Positions 8,439 to 16,829 of a stretch of 64,000 nt of DNA are shown piece by piece. The number at the start of each line of letters is the position of its first letter. The first letter of the stretch is position 1. Origin of the DNA: CAWDLX01 sp963753485 (GTDB lineage: Bacteria; Actinomycetota; Actinomycetes; Mycobacteriales; Micromonosporaceae); contig CAVWCL010000001.1 of assembly GCA_963753485.1 (NCBI GenBank), positions 620,001 through 684,000 on the forward strand. Reading direction: 5' to 3'. The position numbers and the translations under genes are program-made. A model generated the notes under the pieces. That model worked only from the letters and a program-made list of their open reading frames with translations, searched no databases and was not told where the DNA came from.

Positions 8439-8531
8439 GAACCGACTGGCCCACGCCGCGGGCAACGCGCGGCGACGTCGTTGGCTCGCGCCGCCCGCGC
8501 GGATTTGGTGAGCGGCATTCCGACCGGGCGT

Positions 8532-9344
8532 TCAGTCGGCGCGCTGGCCAACACGCAGGACGCTGAGGTAGTGGCGGGCTGCCCGGTCACCCATGCGGGT
8601 ACGGATGCGCTCCGCAATGGCATCGAGCAGAGCCTCGCGGACGTGGCGATCGAGCGCCCGGTACAGCGATGTTGACCGAAGCAGGTCGGCGAAGCCGTCC
8701 GCGGTGAACCACGAAACAGTGGGGTACCAGCGCACGATCGTTGGGCCGAACAGGTCGCCGGGGTCCTCGACCAGTCCCCAGCCCTCGTCGGTGCGACGCA
8801 CGTCGTCCTCAAGCGGTGGATGGCCCCAGCCGGGGTTGGCGGGGCTGAACCGTTCGTGCAGGTCGGCGGTCTCGGCGTAGACCTCCGCTTGTCCTGGCCG
8901 GCGGATGACGACGTGGCCAAGCAGCGCCATCCAGCCTGCGGGGTGCAGCACGTCGTGTGCTCGAGGCCAGCCGATCGACGGGTCGACCCAATGCCAGGCC
9001 GATGCCGCCACGAGGAGATCGAAGCGACGACCGCGGTCGTCCCAGTCCTCGAACGTCGACGTCTCGACGGTGACGTTGTCGCAGGTAGCCAGCCGCTGGC
9101 GGGCGAGCGCGGCCATCTCGATACCCGGTTCGACAGCCGTCACCGAGCAACCCAGTGCTGCCAGCGAACGGGTTGCCTGGCCGGTGCCGCAGCCCACCTC
9201 GAGCACCGACGACCGTTCGTCCGTGCCCGTGATCGTGCGGAGATCCGCGAACAGCTCATCCGGGTATGTCGGTCGGACCCGGTCGTAGAGTTCCGGCACC
9301 TCGTTGAACACCCGACCAAGATCTCGCGGGCTCGGATCTGTCAT
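8532..9344 (-). CDS. Class I SAM-dependent methyltransferase
   Basis: A 270-residue Rossmann-fold methyltransferase. The SAM-binding motif I VLEVGCGTGQATRSLA is near residues 47-62, the acidic motif II residue follows in VTAVEPG, and the motif with LLVAASAWHWVDP is typical of the family with a C-terminal domain, such as trans-aconitate-methyltransferase-like proteins. Start ATG 9344 was chosen because the conserved N-terminus RVFNEVPELYDRVRP begins a few residues later. The substrate is unknown. It is separated from the nitroreductase gene by about 100 bases on the same strand. Confidence 0.8.
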   Translation of the reverse strand: MTDPSPRDLGRVFNEVPELYDRVRPTYPDELFADLRTITGTDERSSVLEVGCGTGQATRSLAALGCSVTAVEPGIEMAALARQRLATCDNVTVETSTFEDWDDRGRRFDLLVAASAWHWVDPSIGWPRAHDVLHPAGWMALLGHVVIRRPGQAEVYAETADLHERFSPANPGWGHPPLEDDVRRTDEGWGLVEDPGDLFGPTIVRWYPTVSWFTADGFADLLRSTSLYRALDRHVREALLDAIAERIRTRMGDRAARHYLSVLRVGQRAD

Positions 9345-9446
9345 CGCACCATCGTGCCGCGACCGCTGGGGCGCCGACCCATCGGGCGGCCGAACGCGCG
9401 CTCTTGCTTGATATGCAGGTGACCGGATGTTCGACAGGAGCATCTG

Positions 9447-10085
9447 TCAATGCTGGCCCCATTGTCCGAGGTGGATGACTTCTTCCGCCCCCCGCCGGCG
9501 TGCCGCGGCCCGTGGACTCTGCGGCGGGATGTCTCCCGCGCGATAGCCAACGGTGATCCCACCGATCGGAACGTAGTCCGGCGGTATCCCAAACTCCGCC
9601 CGGAAAGCGTTGGTGTGCGCGGGCACGTCGACTTCGGGGTCGAAGCTCTCGCCCGGCATGGGCATAATCCCGAAGAAGCAGGCACCGAGTCCCGCGTCCA
9701 CGGCCGTGAGCAGCATGAGCAGAGCCGCCATTCCGGTGTCGATGTACCAGTACGGCACCGGCCATCGCGCCTCCATCCGATCCAGCCAGCCCTTGTCGGC
9801 CTCGGCGTAGCGCTCCAAGTAGGTCGCCTTGTGGGCCAACGGCACCACGACCAGCGGCGCGTCCTGCATAGTTGGCGTCTCTTGGACCCTGGTCGGCACG
9901 AAGGGCCAGAACCGGGCGCGGTCAGCCGGGTCGGTGAGGGCCAGGAAGGCCCAGCCTTGTGAGAACCCGGCTGACGGGGCCCGAAGTGCGCTGGCCAGCA
10001 CCCGCGAGACAACACCCGGAGCCAGCGGCCGGCCCGAATAGTGCCGCACCATCCTGCGCCGGCGAATCACCTCGGCGAACTCCAT
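9447..10085 (-). CDS. Nitroreductase-family flavoprotein
   Basis: A 212-residue member of the FMN-dependent nitroreductase fold. The N-terminal FMN-phosphate pattern RRRRMVRHYSGRPL is clear, followed by RAPSAGFSQGW and, in the second half, a GLGACFFGI region and PVGYRAGD-like C-terminus (ITVGYRAGD). Members reduce nitro groups, quinones or flavins with NAD(P)H, or act in cofactor metabolism; the specific substrate cannot be inferred. It reads toward the methyltransferase gene downstream and away from a lipoprotein gene on the same strand. Confidence 0.85.
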   Translation of the reverse strand: MEFAEVIRRRRMVRHYSGRPLAPGVVSRVLASALRAPSAGFSQGWAFLALTDPADRARFWPFVPTRVQETPTMQDAPLVVVPLAHKATYLERYAEADKGWLDRMEARWPVPYWYIDTGMAALLMLLTAVDAGLGACFFGIMPMPGESFDPEVDVPAHTNAFRAEFGIPPDYVPIGGITVGYRAGDIPPQSPRAAARRRGAEEVIHLGQWGQH

Positions 10086-10190
10086 GTGGCGGATTCTGTC
10101 ACCCTGGGAAGTGGCCGGTACTCCCTACCCGGCACGCGCGAAGCGACCGGATCTGCCACTGATAGCGTGCGCGCTGGGAACCGCTCGAAC

Positions 10191-10967
10191 TCAGCCCGGC
10201 CCGATGCTGGCGGCGCGGTGCGCCGCTGCGGTGACGACACGGGTGAACAGGGCACGGTCGACCAACCCGGTCCGGGTAGTCCGCGTCAGTACCACGTTCT
10301 CCGTGTAGCCGTCGACCACGACGACCACGTCCCCGAACCGCATCACCGCCACGAGTTCGGTCGCGGTGTACCGGATCCCGCTGGGCTCGCGTTGCGTGAC
10401 GGTGCGCTGCCACATCAGCGACTCGTCGCCCGCGTAACTCGTGCCAACGACCGCATGCCGCCAGAGCACGTCTTCGCGCGGCACGGTTGCGCATTGGGTC
10501 AGCTGAGCACGCAGCTGGCGAAGGTACTCGGCGGCCGCGCCCGGTGTGCAGACCAGGATGATCTCACCGGCATCGCCGTCGGGCACCTTCCGGTTGGTGT
10601 ACGGCTCGCGCACGTCGGTGAACCGGAAGGTCACCGTCTCGTCCCTGCGGACCACCACGGCGGTGTCATTGTTCTGCGGCGGCCAGCACGGGCTCAGCAG
10701 CGGGTTGATCCCACCGCCCGCGATCACCTCACCGCCGCCGAGATCGGCCTTCTGCAGCAACGCGGCGTCGGGCACGGACGTCACGGCCGGGATCGCCGAG
10801 GCGCTGGGCGACGGGGACACAGACGGGTCAGGACCCGGTCCACGCGACGTACCGGATCCGCCGGTGGGGCCGCACGCCGCCAGCAGGACGAGCGTGCCGG
10901 CCAGGGCGGTGAGGCGCAGCGGGATGCGCAGGGGGCGACGTTCCAGTCGGTCCATCCGGGACTCCAT
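10191..10967 (-). CDS. Predicted lipoprotein of unknown function
   Basis: A 258-residue protein with a type II signal peptide: basic N-terminus, hydrophobic core LTALAGTLVLLAAC and the lipidated cysteine at residue 32 (28 if the second ATG at 10955 is used). A Pro/Ser/Gly linker follows (about 33-60). The mature domain has three further cysteines and no membrane segment. I do not recognise the domain; it has the look of the sensor-like lipoproteins common in Micromonosporaceae. No operon partner. Confidence 0.65.
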   Translation of the reverse strand: MESRMDRLERRPLRIPLRLTALAGTLVLLAACGPTGGSGTSRGPGPDPSVSPSPSASAIPAVTSVPDAALLQKADLGGGEVIAGGGINPLLSPCWPPQNNDTAVVVRRDETVTFRFTDVREPYTNRKVPDGDAGEIILVCTPGAAAEYLRQLRAQLTQCATVPREDVLWRHAVVGTSYAGDESLMWQRTVTQREPSGIRYTATELVAVMRFGDVVVVVDGYTENVVLTRTTRTGLVDRALFTRVVTAAAHRAASIGPG

Positions 10968-11230
10968 GATCGTAGCGTGACGTCAGTCAATGTAGCTGCT
11001 CCGCCGCCGCGAGGGTGCTTCGAGGGCGGGGTGATCGACGTACCCTCACCAGCGCTGGCGCCCCCGCCGTTTGCGTCTGCCGCTACTGAACGCACTGACA
11101 TGCCGCGTACAGCGCCATCAAGTGGGGACCGTGGTGATCCTGTTGTACCGATGCGACCAGGCTGGCCGGTGCGCAGTGGGGCGACCATGCCCCGGCGTGG
11201 TGGAGCCGGGAGCATGGTCGTGCGCTGGTT
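10968..11230. other. Intergenic stretch without a supported gene
   Basis: Between the lipoprotein start and a short coding remnant I see no supported gene, RNA or repeat. Confidence 0.4.
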
Positions 11231-11383
11231 CTACCGGTGGCAGTTGAGCGTCGTGCCGGCCGGTGCGATGAACACGTTGTCGGGGACCGGGAACGGGTGC
11301 GGCGTGGCCGGGAGATCGACGTAGACGGTGAAGATCAGATGGGCGCCGGCCGGGATGGCGGACGGCTTGATCGTGTAGACCAA
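11231..11383 (-). pseudogene. Possible 3' fragment of a secreted or envelope protein
   Basis: A minus-strand frame of 50 codons (IKPSAIPAGAHLIFTVYVDL, then PDNVFIAPAGTTLNCHR before the stop at 11231) reads like real protein with beta-strand character. It is preceded by a stop a few codons upstream and has no ribosome site. I take it as the tail of a lost gene; the family is not recognised. Confidence 0.3.
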
Positions 11384-11396
11384 CGTTTACCGCACG

Positions 11397-11697
11397 TCAG
11401 CCAACCTCGTCGCCGGCCTGCTGGGTGATCTGGATCAGGTTGCCGCAGGTGTCGTCGAGCACGGCCGTGGTCACCGGCCCCATGTCCGCGGGCTCCTGGG
11501 TGAAGCGCGCCCCAAGTCCGCGTAACCGTTCGCGCTCGGCCCGGACGTCGTCAACGGCGAAGGACGTGAACGGGATGCCGTCAGCAACCAGCGCCTCTTT
11601 GAACGGCTTGACCGCCGGGTGCTCGTCGGGTGTCGGTATAGAACCGAAGCGCCTTGGTCTGGTCGTCAACGAGCACGCTGGCCAGGTTGATCCTCAT
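11397..11697 (-). pseudogene. VOC/glyoxalase-fold protein with internal deletion
   Basis: From ATG 11697 the sequence MRINLASVLVDDQTKALRFY is the typical start of a short VOC-family protein. Immediately after FYTD the reading frame of homology changes to PDEHPAVKPFKEALVADGIP, which in intact relatives lies about 35-40 residues further on. The rest, including FAVDDVRAERERLRGLG and LDDTCGNLIQI, runs to the stop at 11397. So a segment of the first beta-alpha-beta module is gone and the frame is shifted; the gene should be dead. Confidence 0.7.
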
Positions 11698-11770
11698 GGG
11701 AGTCCTTCCCGCCGATGCCGGCGCCGGTGCCAACGTGGCCGCCGGCCGCCCGTGCGTGAACGCACCACGG

Positions 11771-12529
11771 TCAGGCGTGGGCCCGAATGCACCACGCCGT
11801 CGCGGTGATCTGGAACGGCGCCGGCGGCAGGAGCCCTGCGCATCGGTCGCGCAGGCCATCGCGCTGAGCCGCGTCCAACCCGGCGACATAGGCGCCGGCC
11901 GGTCCGACGCCGAGGGTGAACGGCTCCCACCAGTCGTCGAAGGTGGCGAAACCGACGGTAACCGTCAGGGACATCTGCTCGATGTCCGTCAGGTGGGCTG
12001 CGGCGCCCAACTCGGCCAGGTGACCTTCGCGGGCCCCGGCCAGCTCGGACTCGTCGCGTGCCTGAGGATCGATGTCGCGCACCGCCCGCCAGAATGCGGC
12101 GAGTGGACCGCCGTGTCCGGCGTGGTCCCACACGCAAGCCGCGACCAGACCGCCGGGACGGGTGACGCGGGCCATCTCGGACAGCCCGGCCACCGGGTCG
12201 GCCATGAAGTGCACAACCAGCTGGGCCATCGCGAGCTCGAAACTGCCGTCAGGAAAAGGCAGGTGTTCCGCTACGGCGCAGCGTACGTCGACCCCGGGTA
12301 AACGCGCGCGGGCGGCCGCAACGAACGTTTCGGATGGGTCGACCGCGCAGACGGCCTCTGCGCCCAGACGGTCCACCAGCTGTGCGGTCAGTCCCCCCGG
12401 CCCGCACCCGACGTCCAGCGCCCGCTGGCCTGCCCGTACCTGGGCCAGGTTCGCGAATTGGACGGCCAACGGCTCGGAGAACCGGCCCATGAACCGGTCA
12501 TACGCTCGGGCGGCGACGTTGAATGTCAT
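11771..12529 (-). CDS. Class I SAM-dependent methyltransferase
   Basis: A 252-residue methyltransferase of the ubiquinone/menaquinone type fold. SAM motif I is ALDVGCGPGGLTAQLVDRLG, the acidic residue is in VCAVDPSETF, and the next motif is AEHLPFPDGSFELAMAQLV; a conserved late stretch is ARVTRPGGLVAACVWDH. Start ATG 12529 gives the standard N-terminus FNVAARAYDRFMGRFS; the open frame continues upstream through trpD but only as a shadow. The gene ends 22 bases from trpD on the same strand, downstream of it. The substrate is unknown. Confidence 0.82.
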   Translation of the reverse strand: MTFNVAARAYDRFMGRFSEPLAVQFANLAQVRAGQRALDVGCGPGGLTAQLVDRLGAEAVCAVDPSETFVAAARARLPGVDVRCAVAEHLPFPDGSFELAMAQLVVHFMADPVAGLSEMARVTRPGGLVAACVWDHAGHGGPLAAFWRAVRDIDPQARDESELAGAREGHLAELGAAAHLTDIEQMSLTVTVGFATFDDWWEPFTLGVGPAGAYVAGLDAAQRDGLRDRCAGLLPPAPFQITATAWCIRAHA

Positions 12530-12551
12530 GACGGCGAAGGACCACCAACCG

Positions 12552-13646
12552 CTAGCTGCTCGCGGGATGGGCGCGCAGGGACTGAGCAAGATCGAGCCAA
12601 CGGGCCAGCGTGGCCGCGGCGGCGCCGGAGTCGATCGCCGCGGCGGCGCGGGTGATGCCGGCCCGCAGTGCGTCGTAGAGCGCCACCGGTTCGGTGACCG
12701 GACCCCACCCGTCGTACGCGACGATCGCCGCCGCCGCGTTGACCAGCACGGCGTCGCGTACCGGCCCAGGCTCGCCGGCGAGGATCCGCCGGGCGATGTC
12801 GGCGTTGACGGCCACCTCGCCGCCGCGCAGCTCTTCGCCGGTCGACGGGGCGAGGCCGAGCTCGGCCGCGTCGAGCACCAGCTCGACCACCTCGCCGCCG
12901 GTGACCGCCCAGACGCGCGTCGGACCCGTGGTGGTGAACTCGTCCAGCCCGTCCTCGCCCCGCAGCACCAGCACCCGGTCACCCCGGCGGGCGAAGACCG
13001 CCGCCATGATCGCCGCCATCCGCCGGTCGGCGCAGCCGACCGCACCCGCGCGCGGCTGGGCCGGGTTGGTCAGTGGGCCGAGGAAGTTGAACGCCGTCGG
13101 CACCCCCATCTCCCGCCGGGGGACCGAGGCATGGCGCAGGCCGGCGTGGAACCGGGGGGCGAAACAGAATCCGATACCGACCTCGCCGGCACACCGGGCC
13201 ACCTCGGCGGGGCCGAGGTCGAGCGGCAGGCCGAGGTGCTCGAGCAGATCGGCGGCGCCGCACATGGACGAGGCGGCCCGGTTGCCATGCTTGACGACCC
13301 GGATGCCGGCCCCGGCCACCACGATCGCGGCCATCGTGGAGATGTTGACCGTCTGTGCCCGGTCGCCCCCGGTGCCGACCACGTCCACGGCGTCGCGGGC
13401 CGCCTCGGGCCCGAGCTGCCGGCCCAGATCGACCCGGACCGCGGCAGCGAGCATCGCCTCCGCCATGCCCGCGATCTCGCTCGCCGTCTCCCCCTTGGCC
13501 CGCAGGGCGACAACGAACGAGGCGATCTGCACCGGCGTGGCCTCCCCCGCGACCACTTCCGCCATCGCCCACGCGGTGTCCGACGTGGTCAGCTCGTCCC
13601 CGCGCAGGAGTGCGGCCAGCAGATGCGGCCAGGTGCGCTCGCCCAT
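12552..13646 (-). CDS. trpD: Anthranilate phosphoribosyltransferase
   Basis: A 364-residue TrpD, which transfers phosphoribosyl from PRPP to anthranilate in tryptophan synthesis. The PRPP/Mg-binding GTGGDRAQTVNIST motif (near residue 110), the KHGNRAASSMCGAADLLEHLG motif and the FNFLGPLTNPAQP motif are intact, and the length is normal. No other trp gene is in the window; a lone trpD next to the cytochrome oxidase region is also the arrangement I recall from M. tuberculosis (Rv2192c). Transcribed away from the receiver-like gene upstream with a 28-base gap. Confidence 0.95.
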   Translation of the reverse strand: MGERTWPHLLAALLRGDELTTSDTAWAMAEVVAGEATPVQIASFVVALRAKGETASEIAGMAEAMLAAAVRVDLGRQLGPEAARDAVDVVGTGGDRAQTVNISTMAAIVVAGAGIRVVKHGNRAASSMCGAADLLEHLGLPLDLGPAEVARCAGEVGIGFCFAPRFHAGLRHASVPRREMGVPTAFNFLGPLTNPAQPRAGAVGCADRRMAAIMAAVFARRGDRVLVLRGEDGLDEFTTTGPTRVWAVTGGEVVELVLDAAELGLAPSTGEELRGGEVAVNADIARRILAGEPGPVRDAVLVNAAAAIVAYDGWGPVTEPVALYDALRAGITRAAAAIDSGAAAATLARWLDLAQSLRAHPASS

Positions 13647-13674
13647 GAGTGGGCCCTTCGTCGGTGGTATCGCG

Positions 13675-14091
13675 TCAACTCAATGAGGGCACGCCGGCGG
13701 CGCGGTTGCGCAGCATCGCCGCCACGGTCTGCCCGGTCGTCATCGGGTCCAGCGGATGGATCAGGGTGGCGTCGACCTTGGCGTAGGCGGCCAGCCACCG
13801 GTCGGCGGCCCGGGCGATCACCACGATGGTCGGTGGGCAGTCGTCGAACTCGTCCTTGAGCTGGCGGGCGATGCCAAGTCCGCCGGCCGGGGTCGCCTCC
13901 CCGTCCAGCACGAGCAGGTCGATCTCCTCGCGGTCCATGATCCGCCAGACCTCGTCGTGGGTGGCCGCCTCCACGAACCGGACCGACAGGTCGGTCGCCG
14001 GGTGGATGCCGATGGCCAGGCGCATCCGATCGCGCACCTTCGGGTCGTCGCTGTAGAGCACGACGGTGTTGGTCGGCACGTCCGCGGTCAT
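13675..14091 (-). CDS. Response-regulator receiver-like protein without the conserved lysine
   Basis: A 138-residue single-domain protein with the receiver fold pattern: strand plus acidic pair (VLYSDDP, D15-D16), the phosphoacceptor-position aspartate D63 in LLVLDGEATPAGG, and a final strand LIHPLDPM. In a true receiver that last motif has a lysine (KP); here it is HP (residue 112), and the Thr/Ser switch position in VVIAR is alanine. No output domain and no kinase gene nearby. It is therefore either an atypical receiver or a pseudo-receiver acting by protein contact. It sits between trpD and ctaG, all on the minus strand. Start ATG 14091. Confidence 0.7.
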   Translation of the reverse strand: MTADVPTNTVVLYSDDPKVRDRMRLAIGIHPATDLSVRFVEAATHDEVWRIMDREEIDLLVLDGEATPAGGLGIARQLKDEFDDCPPTIVVIARAADRWLAAYAKVDATLIHPLDPMTTGQTVAAMLRNRAAGVPSLS

Positions 14092-14116
14092 CGATATGTC
14101 TCCCGGTAAGGCGGCG

Positions 14117-15112
14117 CTAGCTGCCGGTCGATCGTACCCAGGTACCTGCGCCACCCTCACCCGGTGCTGGCTCGGCGGGCTTCACCCCGGGCTGGACCGC
14201 CGCCGCGGCCGCTCGTTCGGCCTCCTCGCGGTCCAGTGCGCGATCGATGCGGCGCGCCTCCCGTTCCGCGTGGCGCATCCACTGGAAGACCAGGGCGCCG
14301 AGCATGGTGACCGCGACGAACTCGCCGCCGGCCCAGAGGATCCCCCCGGCGAGCTGCTGGTCGGCGACCGGATCGGCCCAATCCAGGTGCAGCGAGGGAT
14401 ACCAGGAGCCACCGAGCAGGGCGGAACTCTGCATCACGGTCAGTCCGAGCACGGTGTGAAACGGCGTGGAGAGGAACATCAGCAGCGCCCGCAACGGGTA
14501 CGGCAGCCGCCCGGGCAGCGGGTCCAGCCCGATCAGGGGCCACAGGAACAGGCTTCCGGTAACCACGAAGTGGACGTGGACCATGGTGTGCAGCCACGGG
14601 TTGGCCAACGACAGCCGGTACAGGTCGGAGAAGTAGAGCGCGAACGGGGTGGCGACCATCAGCGCGAAGGCCACGATCGGGAAGGTGAAGAAGCGGGCCA
14701 CCAGGCTGTGCAGCGCCCGGAGCAGAAGCTGGCGCGGGCCGGGCGGCAGGGTGCGCAGAGCCAGGGTGATCGGCGCACCGAGCGCCAGGAAGATCGGGGC
14801 GACCATCGCCAACACCATGTGCTGGACCATGTGCACGGAGAGCAACACGTCGTCGTAGGCGCCGACCCCACTCACGGTCACCGCCGCCACGAGCCCCACG
14901 CCGATCAGGAAGCAGGCGGTCCGCCCGGCCGGCCACCGGGTGCCGCGGCGGCGCAGCCGGACCACGCCGCCCAGGTACGCCGCCGCCACGGCGACCAGGA
15001 CCAGCCCGATCAGCGACAGCGGCTCCGACTGGGTCAACAGCGCGGTCGGGGTGAGCGGCGGCACCTCGCCTCCGTGGGCCAGTAGGTCCGCAGCGCCGCT
15101 CACCCCTCGCAC
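14117..15112 (-). CDS. ctaG: Cytochrome c oxidase assembly protein, CtaG (Caa3_CtaG) family
   Basis: A polytopic membrane protein of 331 residues with about eight membrane segments. Features of the Caa3_CtaG family are visible: the histidine-rich SVHMVQHMVLAMVAPIFLALGAP, the LHTMVHVHFVVTGSLFLWPL segment and STPFHTVLGLTVM; these histidines are thought to help deliver copper to oxidase. This family differs from Cox11, which shares the CtaG name. The start is probably GTG 15112 (GAGGTG about ten bases upstream) or GTG 15103. Divergent from ctaE, with which it shares a 129-base control region. The C-terminal tail is charged and cytoplasmic. Confidence 0.85.
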   Translation of the reverse strand: MRGVSGAADLLAHGGEVPPLTPTALLTQSEPLSLIGLVLVAVAAAYLGGVVRLRRRGTRWPAGRTACFLIGVGLVAAVTVSGVGAYDDVLLSVHMVQHMVLAMVAPIFLALGAPITLALRTLPPGPRQLLLRALHSLVARFFTFPIVAFALMVATPFALYFSDLYRLSLANPWLHTMVHVHFVVTGSLFLWPLIGLDPLPGRLPYPLRALLMFLSTPFHTVLGLTVMQSSALLGGSWYPSLHLDWADPVADQQLAGGILWAGGEFVAVTMLGALVFQWMRHAEREARRIDRALDREEAERAAAAAVQPGVKPAEPAPGEGGAGTWVRSTGS

Positions 15113-15241
15113 GCTAGGCCCCCACCTCAGTCCCCCGCCCAGCGCCCCCACCGGCGGGCGGACACCGGGGCGGGCAGGGCGCGACACGCGGCGGCACGAC
15201 CCCGGGCGCTGGCGCCGACGATCGCGGGCAATAATGACCGC

Positions 15242-15844
15242 GTGACGGCCGAAGCCCTTCCGAAGAGCCAGATTCATTCACTGACCCGGCCCAATATGGT
15301 CAGCGTCGGGACCATCGTGTGGCTCTCCAGTGAACTGATGTTCTTCGCGGCGCTGTTCGCCATGTACTTCTCCATCCGGGCGACCCCGCTGGGCCAGACC
15401 GAATGGGCGGAGCACACGAAGGAGCTGAACCTTCCCTACGCGCTGACCTTCACGATCATCCTGGTGCTGTCGTCGATCACCTGTCAGATGGGCGTGTTCC
15501 GGGCCGAGCGGGGCGATGTCTACGGCCTGCGCCGCTGGTTCACCTTGACCTTCTTCATGGGCCTGACCTTCGTGCTCGGCCAGACCTTCGAGTACCGCAA
15601 CCTGGTGAACGAGGGCATCAAGATCAACGGCGACGGTTACGGCTCCATGTACTACCTCACCACCGGCTTCCACGGGCTGCACGTCACCGGGGGCCTCATC
15701 GCGTTCATCCTGTTCATGGCGCGGACCACGTTGGGCCGGTTCACGCCCGCGCAGGCCACCGCGGCGATCGTGGTGTCCTACTACTGGCACTTCGTGGACC
15801 TGGTCTGGATCGCGCTGTTCGCGATGATCTACTTCCTGCGTTGA
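15242..15844 (+). CDS. ctaE: Cytochrome c oxidase subunit III
   Basis: A 200-residue, five-helix subunit III of aa3 oxidase, the usual shortened actinobacterial form lacking the first two helices. Diagnostic stretches are WLSSELMFFAALFAMYFSIR, the GMYYLTTGFHGLHVTGG-like segment (here SMYYLTTGFHGLHVTGG) and the terminal SYYWHFVDLVWIALF. The GTG start is at 15242. It is the first gene of a ctaE-qcrC-qcrA-qcrB cluster; QcrCAB and the aa3 oxidase form one supercomplex in actinobacteria, which explains the linkage. Confidence 0.95.
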   Translation: MTAEALPKSQIHSLTRPNMVSVGTIVWLSSELMFFAALFAMYFSIRATPLGQTEWAEHTKELNLPYALTFTIILVLSSITCQMGVFRAERGDVYGLRRWFTLTFFMGLTFVLGQTFEYRNLVNEGIKINGDGYGSMYYLTTGFHGLHVTGGLIAFILFMARTTLGRFTPAQATAAIVVSYYWHFVDLVWIALFAMIYFLR

Positions 15845-15940
15845 CGCCGGGCCCTGCTCCGCCACGCCGGCCCCGGCGCATGGTACCGGGCCGACCGGCG
15901 CCTACATTGTGAATCTGGACCGACCGACCAAGGTGAGGCC

Positions 15941-16771
15941 ATGACAGCTCCTCTCCCGCGACGACCGCGGCTCCGGGTGCTGCGCCGGCGACCGGGCGCT
16001 CGCAGCCGGACCGCACGCCGCGTCTCGACGACCGTCCGGCTGGTGGCGGCCCTGGTACTGGTGGGCGGCGCCTACGCGGCGTTCGCGCCGGGAATGCGGG
16101 CCGCGGCTGACGACGGTGCGCCGCTGTCGGCGTCGGCCGCCGAGGGCAAGGCCCTGTACGAGACGAGCTGCATCTCCTGCCACGGGCACAATGCCCAGGG
16201 CGTCCCCGACCGCGGCCCCAGCCTGATCGGCGTCGGCTCGGCCGCGGTGGAGTTCCAGGTCGGCACCGGCCGCATGCCGGCGCCCGGCCAGGGTGCCCAG
16301 ATCGACCGCCGCGACCCGGTCTTCACCCCGGACCAGACCCGCCAGCTCGGCGCCTACATCGACGCGCTCGGTGGCGGCCCGGCGGTGCCCGACCGCGACC
16401 TCAGCGGCGGTGACATCGCCGCCGGCGGTGAGCTGTTCCGCGTCAACTGCTCCTCCTGCCATGCCTTCGGGGCCGGCGGCGGGGCACTGTCGTCGGGCAA
16501 AGCCGCGCCCGGCCTGAGCGCGGCGACCGACCGCGAGATGTACGCGGCGATGCTCACCGGTCCGCAGAACATGCCGGTCTTCGGCGACAACCAGCTCAGC
16601 TTCGACGAGAAGCGCGCCATCATCGCGTACCTGCAGAACCTGCGCACCGACTCGGACCCGGGTGGGTGGGGGCTCGGCCGACTCGGCCCGGTGCCGGAGG
16701 GCCTGGCCATCTTCCTCATCGGGATGGTGGCGCTCATCTTCACCACCGTCTGGATCGCGGGGAAGTCATGA
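15941..16771 (+). CDS. qcrC: Cytochrome bc1 complex dihaem cytochrome c subunit
   Basis: A 276-residue cytochrome cc. An N-terminal membrane anchor (about 31-50) is followed by two class I cytochrome c domains with haem motifs C77-x-x-C80-H81 and C170-x-x-C173-H174. Axial methionine candidates are M112 and M211. A C-terminal membrane helix (253-273) follows. It passes electrons from the Rieske centre directly to oxidase subunit II, replacing a soluble cytochrome c. ATG 15941 is preceded by AAGGTGAGG. Spacing to qcrA is 58 bases. Confidence 0.95.
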   Translation: MTAPLPRRPRLRVLRRRPGARSRTARRVSTTVRLVAALVLVGGAYAAFAPGMRAAADDGAPLSASAAEGKALYETSCISCHGHNAQGVPDRGPSLIGVGSAAVEFQVGTGRMPAPGQGAQIDRRDPVFTPDQTRQLGAYIDALGGGPAVPDRDLSGGDIAAGGELFRVNCSSCHAFGAGGGALSSGKAAPGLSAATDREMYAAMLTGPQNMPVFGDNQLSFDEKRAIIAYLQNLRTDSDPGGWGLGRLGPVPEGLAIFLIGMVALIFTTVWIAGKS

Positions 16772-16829
16772 CGCCGCGACGACGCACTCTTCCCGGCGCA
16801 AGAGGCACCATGGCAGCGGAGGAGGCAGG

